Source of the DNA: Rhodospirillaceae bacterium
Lineage (GTDB): Bacteria; Pseudomonadota; Alphaproteobacteria; DSM-16000; Inquilinaceae
DNA: 6,380 bases
Reading direction: 5' to 3'
Assembly (NCBI GenBank): GCA_020638595.1
Contig: JACKIG010000055.1
Span: forward strand, 1 to 6,380
In this document: positions 1 through 6,096 of the stretch, in pieces
How positions within the stretch are numbered: the stretch's first letter is position 1
Layout of the letters: each line of letters opens with the position of its first letter
Position numbers and translations under genes: made by a program
The notes under the pieces: generated by a model
Seen by the model: only the letters and a program-made list of their open reading frames with translations
Told to the model about the DNA's origin: nothing
Databases searched by the model: none

Positions 1-1180
1 TGGACGGGGTCGGGGCGGGCTCGCCGACGGCCCGGATGCCGCGGCGGGTTGCCCGCTCGGCCGCCACGATCTGCGCGAGCTGGGCGCTCATCCACGTGAC
101 GGCGGAGGCCGGCGTATCGATCTCGCCGACCAGAAGCCGGTTGGCGAGGTGGGGCGACGCGATGATGATCTGCCCCGGGCCCAGGGCCTCGGGATCGTCA
201 TAGTCGATGCGCACCACAAGGTCCGGTTCGTCCCGGTCGGTGGCACCGATGGTGTGCTGGCCAGCGGTGGACACGACGTCGACGGACGGCCTGTCACCCT
301 CCACCTGGCCGACCTGCAGCGTGCGCGAGAGGCTGGCCAGGTAGGTCCCGTCGTGCCACAGCGTCGCCGTCACCCGCGCGCGGCCGTCGGGATGGGCGCC
401 CTCGCGGGCCTTCAGGCGGAACATGGCGGGGGTCGAATCGCCGTCGCGCGGCAGGACGATATCGGCCGACCAGCTTTCCGGCGCAACGATGTCGAAGCCG
501 TGTGCCGTCAGGACCACCTGCAAAGACCACGTGCCGTCGTCGGCGGTGGGCAGCGTGACCCGGATGCTGCCGTCGTCGCCGATTTCGGCCTGGGGGCCTC
601 CCTGGATCTGGATATCGGTGGCGACCGGCGTCCGGCTCAACCAGACGAGCAGCGGGAACTCCACACCGGCAGCGATGACGTCCGGCGCTTCCATCGCGGG
701 ATAGCGTGACACAGTCTGCGTGGCCGGCATCTCCCCGCCTGCGGGGGTCGGCGGGTCCGCGAACAGATCGTCCAGGTCGTCGGCAGGGGCCTCCCGCCGG
801 GGCAGGGGGTCGTCATGGGGTTGGACGATGGGCGCCGGCGGGGGCATCTCCTGCTCTGGCGGCAAGGGGGCCGGGGCAGGCGGTGCGGGCCGCAGCGTTC
901 CTTCTCCCCCGATCGCCGGCCCGCCGGGACGGGGCGGCTCGGGGCCGCCGGCCCCGGCGTCTCCGGTTTCGCCTGCCGGTTGCCCGTCCGGAAGCGGTTC
1001 CGCCGCCGCCTCGGACTCGGTCGACGGGGGTGCCTGCACCGCCACCGTCGGCGCCAAAGCCAGGTCGGCAACAAGCCGGATGATCGCGCCGATCGTCAGC
1101 AGCAACAGCAGGAATGCCGCCGACAGGAAGACGACCTGTCTTGTGCCGCTGCGGTTCTGTTGCTGTCGGTCCTTGGCCAA
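1..1180 (-). CDS. Membrane-anchored proline-rich protein with beta-sandwich-like region (3' end beyond window)
   Basis: An open frame runs from a TTG at 1180 off the left edge, giving 393 visible residues without a stop. Residues 1-15 are polar and basic. Residues 16-35 form one hydrophobic segment, so the protein is probably anchored in the inner membrane with the rest outside the cytoplasm (N-in, inferred). Residues 43-160 are a low-complexity linker rich in Pro, Ala, Gly and Glu. Residues 168-290 alternate hydrophobic and polar residues as in beta strands, with landmarks GFDIVAPESW (228-237), LPRDGDSTPAMFRLKA (243-258) and DGTYLASLSRTLQV (277-290). A further strand-like stretch starts at EPDLVVRIDY (318-327), and 356-385 look helical. 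By memory the 168-345 part resembles the sandwich module that precedes effector domains in CHAT or caspase-like proteins; this is unverified. The TTG is chosen because no ATG or GTG precedes the membrane segment in this frame. No convincing Shine-Dalgarno is seen. The gene lies 32 bases after trpE and is probably cotranscribed. The function is unknown. A LysM or other cell-wall domain beyond the edge is an alternative. Confidence 0.75.
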   Translation of the reverse strand, partial: MAKDRQQQNRSGTRQVVFLSAAFLLLLLTIGAIIRLVADLALAPTVAVQAPPSTESEAAAEPLPDGQPAGETGDAGAGGPEPPRPGGPAIGGEGTLRPAPPAPAPLPPEQEMPPPAPIVQPHDDPLPRREAPADDLDDLFADPPTPAGGEMPATQTVSRYPAMEAPDVIAAGVEFPLLVWLSRTPVATDIQIQGGPQAEIGDDGSIRVTLPTADDGTWSLQVVLTAHGFDIVAPESWSADIVLPRDGDSTPAMFRLKAREGAHPDGRARVTATLWHDGTYLASLSRTLQVGQVEGDRPSVDVVSTAGQHTIGATDRDEPDLVVRIDYDDPEALGPGQIIIASPHLANRLLVGEIDTPASAVTWMSAQLAQIVAAERATRRGIRAVGEPAPTPS

Positions 1181-1212
1181 GCGAAGCGATCCGTCTGGGC
1201 AGTACCGGTCCG

Positions 1213-2721
1213 CTACCCGGTGCGGCTGGCGAACCGGACGGCCTCTTCCGCGGCGCGGAAGAGTGCGCGGGCCTTGTTGCAGGATTCCTGGTATTCCGCC
1301 TCGGGATCGCTGTCGGCGACAACGCCGCCGCCGGCCTGGACATACAGCGTGCCGTCCTTGACCACGCCGGTGCGCAGGGCGATGCACGTGTCCATATCGC
1401 CGCCCGCGCCGAAATAGCCGATGGCACCGGCATAGACGCCGCGGCGGGCCACCTCCAGCTCGTCGATGATCTCCATCGCGCGCACCTTCGGGGCGCCGCT
1501 GACGGTTCCGGCGGGAAAGCCCGCGATCAGGGCGTCCAGGGCGTCCTTGTCCTCGTCGATCTCGCCGATGACGTTGGACACGATGTGCATGACGTGGCTG
1601 TAGTACTCGATCTGGAAGTCCTCAGTCACGGTGACGGACCCGATGCGCGAGACGCGGCCGACATCGTTGCGGCCCAGATCCAGCAGCATCAGGTGTTCCG
1701 CCCGTTCCTTCGGGTCGGCCAGCAGGTCCTTGGCCAGGGCATCGTCCTCCGCCCGGTCGGCACCGCGCTTGCGCGTGCCGGCCAGCGGCCGGATCGTTAC
1801 CCGGTCATCGCGCAGGCGGACCAGAATCTCGGGGCTGGACCCCACGATCGAAAATCCCCCCAGATCCAGGAAGAACAGGAACGGCGACGGGTTGAGCCGT
1901 CTTAGCGCGCGATAAAGGCTGAAGGGGGGCAATCTGAAGGGTACGGAGAAGCGCTGTGACGGGACGACCTGGAATGCATCGCCGGCGCGGATATAGTCCT
2001 TGGCAACCTCCACCATCCGGTGGAAGGACGCCTGTGTCGTGTTGGATTCCGGCTGGGGAAGCTGGCCCTGGGCCAGGCCGCGGTCGCGCCGATAGGGCAG
2101 GCTGCGCTCGAAATCGGCGACGATATCGGCCAGCCGCTCCAGCGCCAGGTCGAATGCGGCCCGTGCGTCCAGCCCGTTGCCCGGGCGCACGGGCGTGACG
2201 ATGGTCACGACGTCTTCGATGTTGTCGAAGATCGCAACGACCGTCGGGCGCAGCATCACCGCTTCCGGCACGCCCAGCGTGTCGGGGTTGCTGTCCGGCA
2301 GGCGCTCCATCCAGCGGACCATGTCATAGCCGAGATAGCCGAACACGCCGGCGGCCATGGGCGGCAGGCCCTGGGGAAGGTCGATGCGGCTTTCCTCGAT
2401 CAGCTCGCGCAGCCGGGCGACCGGGTCGCCCGGCTGCGCCTCGAATGCGTCGGCGTCGGTGCGTGCCCGACGGTTGATCTCCGCCCCCCGGCGGGTGCAG
2501 CGCCAGATGATGTCGGGCTTCAGGCCGATGAACGAATAGCGGCCCCGCGTGGCGCCGCCTTCGACGGACTCGAACAGGAAGCTGTTCGGCCGGCCGTCGG
2601 CCAGCTTGAGCATGGCCGAAACCGGCGTTTCCAGGTCGGCCACCAGCGTCGTCGCCACGACCTGGGGGCGCCCGGCCCCATAGGCTTCGGCAAATGCCGC
2701 GAACTCCGGTGTCGTCTTCAT
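1213..2721 (-). CDS. trpE: Anthranilate synthase component I (TrpE)
   Basis: The 502-residue protein is the large subunit of anthranilate synthase. It converts chorismate and ammonia (delivered from glutamine by TrpG) to anthranilate and pyruvate, the first committed step of tryptophan synthesis in the cytoplasm. The N-terminal part carries FLFESVEGG (48-56), matching the tryptophan-binding LLES region of the family, so feedback inhibition by tryptophan is expected. The C-terminal chorismate-binding domain is complete: PLAGTRKRG (312-320), ERAEHLMLLDLGRND (339-353), SHVMHIVSNV (375-384), FPAGTVSGAPKVRAMEI (402-418), and QAGGGVVADSDPEAEYQES (462-480). E342, E476 and E479 are the likely Mg-binding positions and H376/H379 sit at the catalytic His region. 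There is no fused glutaminase domain, so a separate TrpG is required; none is in the window. The ATG overlaps the stop of the upstream ppiD-like gene (ATGA), and a GGCGGATGA stretch upstream can serve as ribosome binding site. The length is normal for alphaproteobacterial stand-alone TrpE. Confidence 0.96.
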   Translation of the reverse strand: MKTTPEFAAFAEAYGAGRPQVVATTLVADLETPVSAMLKLADGRPNSFLFESVEGGATRGRYSFIGLKPDIIWRCTRRGAEINRRARTDADAFEAQPGDPVARLRELIEESRIDLPQGLPPMAAGVFGYLGYDMVRWMERLPDSNPDTLGVPEAVMLRPTVVAIFDNIEDVVTIVTPVRPGNGLDARAAFDLALERLADIVADFERSLPYRRDRGLAQGQLPQPESNTTQASFHRMVEVAKDYIRAGDAFQVVPSQRFSVPFRLPPFSLYRALRRLNPSPFLFFLDLGGFSIVGSSPEILVRLRDDRVTIRPLAGTRKRGADRAEDDALAKDLLADPKERAEHLMLLDLGRNDVGRVSRIGSVTVTEDFQIEYYSHVMHIVSNVIGEIDEDKDALDALIAGFPAGTVSGAPKVRAMEIIDELEVARRGVYAGAIGYFGAGGDMDTCIALRTGVVKDGTLYVQAGGGVVADSDPEAEYQESCNKARALFRAAEEAVRFASRTG

Positions 2722-4634
2722 ACGTCGTCATCCGCCGATGCGTAGAGGCGGTCGATCACCCGCTGGTGGATCGACACATCGAAAATGCCCCGCAGGCCGA
2801 ACGCGAACTGCTCCAGGAAGTCGCTGCCCATCTGCTGCGCCGTCTCCTCGGCGACCTGGTCGCGGTCGGGATTGTCGTTGCCGACCAGGGCCGGCACGAT
2901 GGCCGTCAAGCGGGCGACGATCTGGCCCTGCGGCGTCTGGGCCACGATCACGTCGCCCTCATGCGCCTGGAACAGCTGCGTGACGAAGGCCGACGGCAGT
3001 GCGTCGCGGTTGCTGCCGTCCCGCAACAGTTCCGGCGTCTCGCCCAGGGTGCCTCCGGTTGCTTCGCTCACGGTCGCGAAGTCGTCGCCGGCGTCCAGAC
3101 GCTCCGCCGCGGCCAGGGCCAGCGCAGCCGTCGCCTGCTCGCGCTGATCTTCGGTCCAGGCTTGCGCGACCTCGTCGCGGATGGTGTCCAGGGGGCGAAG
3201 TGCCGGGGGAACGACGTCGTCGACGCGAACGATGAAGTAGCCCGTCCTGTCGGTCTCGATCAGCGGGGTCGTCGCCTGGTCGCCCAGGTCTTCCAGCTTG
3301 AACGCTTCCTCGATGGCCTGCGGCAGGGCCTCGATTTCCGGCAGCGCCTCGCCGTCCAGGGTCTCGCCCGACCGGCTGACCGGCGCGATGGTGACGACCG
3401 ACAGCCCGGCCTGCGCGGCCGCTTCCTCCAGCGACGCCCCGCCGGCCAGCGCATCGTCGAACGCGTTGGCGATCTCGTACATCCCGTCCAGCGCACGGTC
3501 ATAGCGCAGGGACTCGGCGATCTCGTCCTTGACGTCGTCGAAGGGTATGGCCCCCGCCTCCTCGATGCGCGTCAGTTCCAGGATGTGCCATCCGAAGGGG
3601 CTGTGCACCGGTTCGCTGACACCGCCCAGCGGCAGCGAGAAGCCGGCATCGCCCAGTTCCGGCAGGGGCATGTCATCGCGCGTCGTCGGGGCCAGCACCG
3701 TCATCGGTGCCTCGACCTCGGATTGGGCCAGCGCATCGGCAAGCCCGCCGTCCTGCGCGCGGGCGGCTTCGGCGACGGCGCGCGCCGTCGCCTCGTCCTG
3801 GATCACCACCTGATTGAAGGCGCGCTTTTCCGGCAGGTCGTACGACCCGATGCGGGCTTCGTATTCCGCATACACATCCTCATCGGCGATGGCCATTTCG
3901 GACGCCAGATCCTCCGGCGTCAGGGTCACGAGCGTGAGCGCGCGGTACTCCGGCGCGGTGAAGCGCGCGGCGTTCTCCTGGTGATAGGCCTCCAGCTCCT
4001 CCTGCGTCGGCTCCGGAACATCGGTGATCGCGTCGTTCGTCAGCGTCAGCGTCTCGGCGCGGCGCGTCTCGAAGCGGTAGCGGTAGAGGATGTCGACCAG
4101 CGCATCGGGCGGCGCGGCCCCGCCGGCGGCGACCGCGGCCAACTGCCGGCGGGCCAGGGTCTGGGCCTCCGAGGCCACGTATTCCGGCTCCGTCATGCCG
4201 CCGGCGGCAAGGACCTGTTCGAAGCGCTCGCGATTGAACTGCCCGGTGCCGGGATCGGCGAACAGGCTATCGGTGCGGATCTGCTCGGCCATCAGGTCGA
4301 CCCCGGGGCGCAACCCCAGGCGGCCGGTTTCCTGCGCGAAAAGGGCATCGCCGATCAGCCGCTCGAGCACCTGCTGGGGCACGTTCAGTTCGATCGCCAG
4401 CCGCAGGTCGAAGTCCGGACCATAGAGCCGCTGGAACTGGTCGACCTGACGGCGAACGCTGCGGTCGAGGGTCTGTGCCGAAATCTCCAGGTCCCCCACC
4501 TCGGCGACGGTCTCGTCGGGGCCGGCGGATCGGAAGATGTCGCCGATCCCCCAAATGCCGAAGCTGAGGATCAGAAGAGCGAAGAGGATCTTGACGATCC
4601 AAGATGCGGCCTTGCCGCGAATGGCCTGTAGCAT
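2718..4634 (-). CDS. ppiD: PpiD/SurA-type membrane-anchored periplasmic folding factor (parvulin family)
   Basis: The 638-residue protein fits the PpiD layout. A short basic start (residues 1-11) is followed by one transmembrane helix (12-30, WIVKILFALLILSFGIWGI), then a large periplasmic part. Residues about 45-165 match the SurA_N-type chaperone region, with VAEVGDLEIS (43-52) and FNRERFEQVLAAGGMTEPEY (133-152). A parvulin-like region covers about 268-358 and ends in the hallmark PVHSPFGWHILEL (342-354). A second weaker parvulin-like half may lie at about 410-580. The usual RHILV start of the first parvulin domain is here RAFNQVVI (271-278), with Asn at the catalytic His position, so isomerase activity is doubtful, as is known for E. 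coli PpiD. The probable role is to assist folding of proteins leaving the SecYEG translocon. It is the first gene of the unit ppiD-trpE, with a GAGGTGG ribosome binding site about 10 bases before ATG and a plausible promoter upstream. The symbol is assigned by architecture; the short name surA would be wrong because of the membrane anchor. Confidence 0.9.
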   Translation of the reverse strand: MLQAIRGKAASWIVKILFALLILSFGIWGIGDIFRSAGPDETVAEVGDLEISAQTLDRSVRRQVDQFQRLYGPDFDLRLAIELNVPQQVLERLIGDALFAQETGRLGLRPGVDLMAEQIRTDSLFADPGTGQFNRERFEQVLAAGGMTEPEYVASEAQTLARRQLAAVAAGGAAPPDALVDILYRYRFETRRAETLTLTNDAITDVPEPTQEELEAYHQENAARFTAPEYRALTLVTLTPEDLASEMAIADEDVYAEYEARIGSYDLPEKRAFNQVVIQDEATARAVAEAARAQDGGLADALAQSEVEAPMTVLAPTTRDDMPLPELGDAGFSLPLGGVSEPVHSPFGWHILELTRIEEAGAIPFDDVKDEIAESLRYDRALDGMYEIANAFDDALAGGASLEEAAAQAGLSVVTIAPVSRSGETLDGEALPEIEALPQAIEEAFKLEDLGDQATTPLIETDRTGYFIVRVDDVVPPALRPLDTIRDEVAQAWTEDQREQATAALALAAAERLDAGDDFATVSEATGGTLGETPELLRDGSNRDALPSAFVTQLFQAHEGDVIVAQTPQGQIVARLTAIVPALVGNDNPDRDQVAEETAQQMGSDFLEQFAFGLRGIFDVSIHQRVIDRLYASADDDV

Positions 4635-4685
4635 GGGCCTGCCGCCACCTCGTTTCGACGATCATGCATGTCCGACGGAGCGCGG

Positions 4686-4714
4686 ATGATAGGCACCCGT
4701 CTCGACAACCTCAA
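4686..4714 (-). promoter_or_regulatory. Putative sigma70-type promoter of the ppiD-trpE unit
   Basis: On the - strand the hexamers TTGAGG (4714-4709) and TATCAT (4691-4686) are separated by exactly 17 bases. They match the TTGACA and TATAAT consensus at 4/6 and 5/6 positions. Transcription would begin near 4679, leaving an untranslated leader of about 45 bases with the GAGGTGG ribosome binding site before ATG at 4634. This was found by eye only and no start site has been mapped. Confidence 0.45.
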
Positions 4715-4730
4715 GCACGGCAACCCGGGC

Positions 4731-4743
4731 GATCGGCGCGATC
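4731..4743. repeat. Short perfect inverted repeat in the divergent promoter region
   Basis: GATCG (4731-4735) and CGATC (4739-4743) form a perfect 5-bp inverted repeat around GCG. It is followed by a second copy of GCGCGAT, giving GCGCGAT-CC-GCGCGAT from 4736 to 4751. It lies behind the ppiD promoter and roughly 90 bases before the tpiA start, so it could be an operator. In DNA this rich in GC it may also be chance. Confidence 0.2.
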
Positions 4744-4813
4744 CGCGCGATAGCCGGCTGGTGGGCGGAACCGGGCTCTGCTATGAAGGGCGATCATTCA
4801 GACGTGCGTCACT

Positions 4814-4820
4814 GGGGGAG
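4814..4820 (+). promoter_or_regulatory. Ribosome binding site that fixes the tpiA start
   Basis: GGGGGAG ends 10 bases before ATG at 4831. The ATG at 4783, which would add 16 residues, has no comparable purine tract, and the added residues are not part of the triosephosphate isomerase family. The later start is therefore preferred. Confidence 0.75.
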
Positions 4821-4830
4821 AAATACAAGA

Positions 4831-5580
4831 ATGCCAAGAAAGCTGATCGCCGGTAACTGGAAGATGAACTGTCTGCGGACCGATGGGGTGGCGTTGGCCC
4901 GCGACCTCGGCGTGCGCTATTCGGGAGAGACGGAGCCGGCGTTCGATATGCTGGTCTGCCCCCCCGCGACGATCGTCGACGCCGTCGGCGCGGCCATTTC
5001 CGGCAGCGGCGTATTGCTGGGGGGCCAGGATTGCCACCGTGCGACCAAGGGCGCCTTCACCGGGGATATCGCCGCACCGATGCTGGCCGATCTGGGCTGC
5101 ACCCATGTGATCGTCGGGCACAGCGAGCGGCGGCAGTATCATGGCGAGATCGACCTGATGGTCTCGGAAAAGGCCAAGGCGGCGCACGAAGCGGGCTTGA
5201 CCGCCGTCATCTGCATCGGCGAGACGGAAGCCGAACGCGATGCCGGGCAGGCCCTGGCGGTCTGTTCGCGCCAGATTGCCGGTTCGGTGCCCGAGGGTTC
5301 GACGGCGGACAACACCGTGATCGCCTATGAGCCCGTCTGGGCGATCGGTACGGGACGGACGCCGACCACCGCTGACGTGGCGGAAGTCCATGCCCATATC
5401 CGGGCCGAACTGTCGCGCGTCATGTCGGATTCCGACGATGTGCGGATTCTGTACGGCGGCTCGGTCAAGGCATCCAACGCCGGCGAACTGATGGCCGTGG
5501 CGAATGTCGACGGTGCGCTGGTCGGCGGTGCCAGCCTGGTCGCCGACGATTTCTGGGCGATCGCCAAAGCCTGCAGCTGA
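4831..5580 (+). CDS. tpiA: Triosephosphate isomerase
   Basis: The 249-residue enzyme interconverts dihydroxyacetone phosphate and glyceraldehyde 3-phosphate in glycolysis and gluconeogenesis in the cytoplasm. The length is that of a single (beta/alpha)8 barrel; the family usually works as a dimer. All key motifs are present: AGNWKMN (7-13) with Asn9 and Lys11, GGQDCH (64-69), GAFTGDI (74-80), VGHSERR (95-101) with catalytic His97, AYEPVWAIGTG (165-175) with catalytic base Glu167 and the start of the flexible loop, YGGSVK (208-213), and GALVGGASL (228-236) for phosphate binding. The start at 4831 is supported by the GGGGGAG tract and by the conserved N-terminus beginning directly before RKLIAGNWK. 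The gene is transcribed away from ppiD. secG follows after 97 bases in the same direction, an arrangement common in alphaproteobacteria. A possible -10 element, TATGAA (4782-4787), has no good -35 partner. Confidence 0.97.
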   Translation: MPRKLIAGNWKMNCLRTDGVALARDLGVRYSGETEPAFDMLVCPPATIVDAVGAAISGSGVLLGGQDCHRATKGAFTGDIAAPMLADLGCTHVIVGHSERRQYHGEIDLMVSEKAKAAHEAGLTAVICIGETEAERDAGQALAVCSRQIAGSVPEGSTADNTVIAYEPVWAIGTGRTPTTADVAEVHAHIRAELSRVMSDSDDVRILYGGSVKASNAGELMAVANVDGALVGGASLVADDFWAIAKACS

Positions 5581-5623
5581 GCGGGCTTGCCTTCGGCGCG
5601 GGGATGTCGGAGTTATCCGGGCT

Positions 5624-5652
5624 GGCGGGCCGCGAAGCCGTTGCGGCCCGCC
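5624..5652 (+). terminator. Strong GC hairpin between tpiA and secG (terminator or attenuator-like)
   Basis: GGCGGGCCGC (5624-5633) and GCGGCCCGCC (5643-5652) pair perfectly over 10 bp around the 9-base loop GAAGCCGTT. Every pair is G-C, so the RNA stem would be very stable. Only two T residues follow, so it is not a classical intrinsic terminator. It could cause partial termination, protect the tpiA 3' end, or mark RNA processing. It ends 25 bases before the secG start and leaves the secG ribosome binding site free. Confidence 0.4.
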
Positions 5653-5664
5653 TTCCGCGTCCGC

Positions 5665-5669
5665 AGGAG
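5665..5669 (+). promoter_or_regulatory. Ribosome binding site that fixes the GTG start of secG
   Basis: AGGAG lies 8 bases before GTG at 5678, in the run AGGAGAGGG. It decides for the GTG: the same frame stays open back into tpiA, but those upstream residues do not belong to SecG. Confidence 0.8.
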
Positions 5670-5677
5670 AGGGTACT

Positions 5678-6001
5678 GTGGAGAAGATTCTGTTGGTTGT
5701 GCACCTGATCATCGCGTTGGCGATGATCGGGGTCATTCTCATTCAGCGCAGCGAAGGCGGCGGTCTGGGGATGGGCGGCGGCGGGTCCGGCGGCATGGGG
5801 CAATTCATGTCCGTGCGCGGGACCGCGAACATGCTGACCCGGGCCACGGCGATCCTGGCTGCGTGTTTCATCACCACCAGCCTGGCACTGGCGATTCTTG
5901 CCAGCAATCGCGCCGGCCCCACGCAGATCGTGCCCGAGCAGGTGCAAGAGGGCGAACAGCCCGTTGACGCGGAACCTCCGGTCGTCCCCCAAACCGATTG
6001 A
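5678..6001 (+). CDS. secG: Preprotein translocase subunit SecG
   Basis: The 107-residue protein is the small accessory subunit of the SecYEG channel in the inner membrane, which stimulates SecA-driven export. It shows the two-helix layout of the family: helix one at about 3-22, a glycine-rich cytoplasmic loop with the signature LIQRSEGGGLGMGGG (21-35), the conserved RGTANMLTRATAILA (47-61), and helix two at about 56-76. A polar, acidic and proline-containing tail (80-107) follows, as in other alphaproteobacterial SecG proteins. Translation starts at GTG behind a strong AGGAG. The gene lies between tpiA and pyrG, all in one direction. The nearby ppiD-like gene on the other strand acts at the exit side of the same translocon, but no shared regulation is evident. 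Confidence 0.95.
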   Translation: MEKILLVVHLIIALAMIGVILIQRSEGGGLGMGGGGSGGMGQFMSVRGTANMLTRATAILAACFITTSLALAILASNRAGPTQIVPEQVQEGEQPVDAEPPVVPQTD

Positions 6002-6059
6002 GATGATGGCGGTTTTCCATCGTCCAGCAGCTTTGAGCGAAAATTTCCGCCGCCGTCGT

Positions 6060-6088
6060 TTGGGATGAGCCGGGTTCTCGACTATCTT
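6060..6088 (+). promoter_or_regulatory. Putative promoter directly in front of pyrG
   Basis: TTGGGA (6060-6065) and TATCTT (6083-6088) are spaced by 17 bases and each matches the sigma70 consensus at 4/6 positions. The expected start point is about 6095-6097, practically on the pyrG ATG, which would give a leaderless or nearly leaderless mRNA. The hexamers are moderate, and read-through from secG is an alternative. Confidence 0.28.
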
Positions 6089-6092
6089 CGAG
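6077..6092 (+). promoter_or_regulatory. Inverted repeat covering the pyrG ribosome binding site
   Basis: CTCGA (6077-6081) and TCGAG (6088-6092) are perfect inverted repeats around CTATCT. The right arm overlaps the only Shine-Dalgarno-like run, GAGG (6090-6093), which lies just 3 bases before ATG. In a transcript reading through from secG the hairpin could hide the ribosome binding site. As DNA it could be an operator over the -10 element. Either role is inferred. Confidence 0.25.
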
Positions 6093-6096
6093 GTCC

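Noticed and set aside
149..709. A 186-codon + strand frame at the left edge and overlapping - strand frames (88-297, 294-530, 637-1074, 813-1433)
   Set aside because: The - strand frame starting at 1180 gives one continuous protein with membrane helix, linker and folded part. The others are Arg/Pro-rich out-of-frame translations of the same DNA.
1114..1905. A 263-codon open frame on the + strand opposite trpE
   Set aside because: It is antisense to the conserved chorismate-binding part of TrpE and has no motif or ribosome binding site of its own.
1213..2721. TrpE-TrpG fusion, or a PabB/salicylate-type synthase instead of TrpE
   Set aside because: The protein ends right after the chorismate-binding domain with no glutaminase motifs, and the FLFES tryptophan-site region near residue 50 favours TrpE.
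2694..4631. A 645-codon open frame on the + strand opposite the ppiD-like gene
   Set aside because: It is an antisense shadow created by high-GC codon usage. Its translation is rich in Arg, Gly and Leu with no recognisable motif, while the - strand encodes a clear PpiD-type protein.
4783..4830. Longer tpiA starting at ATG 4783
   Set aside because: The 16 extra residues are not found in the family, and the strong GGGGGAG tract serves the ATG at 4831.
5504..5677. SecG frame extended upstream into tpiA
   Set aside because: The extra 58 residues overlap tpiA and lack SecG character. The GTG at 5678 has an ideal AGGAG and the normal family N-terminus.
4798..5742. A 314-codon open frame on the - strand across tpiA and into secG
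   Set aside because: It is a shadow of tpiA and secG; both true genes carry all family motifs on the + strand.
6002..6024. Hairpin GATGATGG / CCATCGTC just after the secG stop as a terminator
   Set aside because: The 8-bp stem includes a G-U pair and is AT-containing, and no T run follows the 3' arm. It is too weak to call as a terminator.
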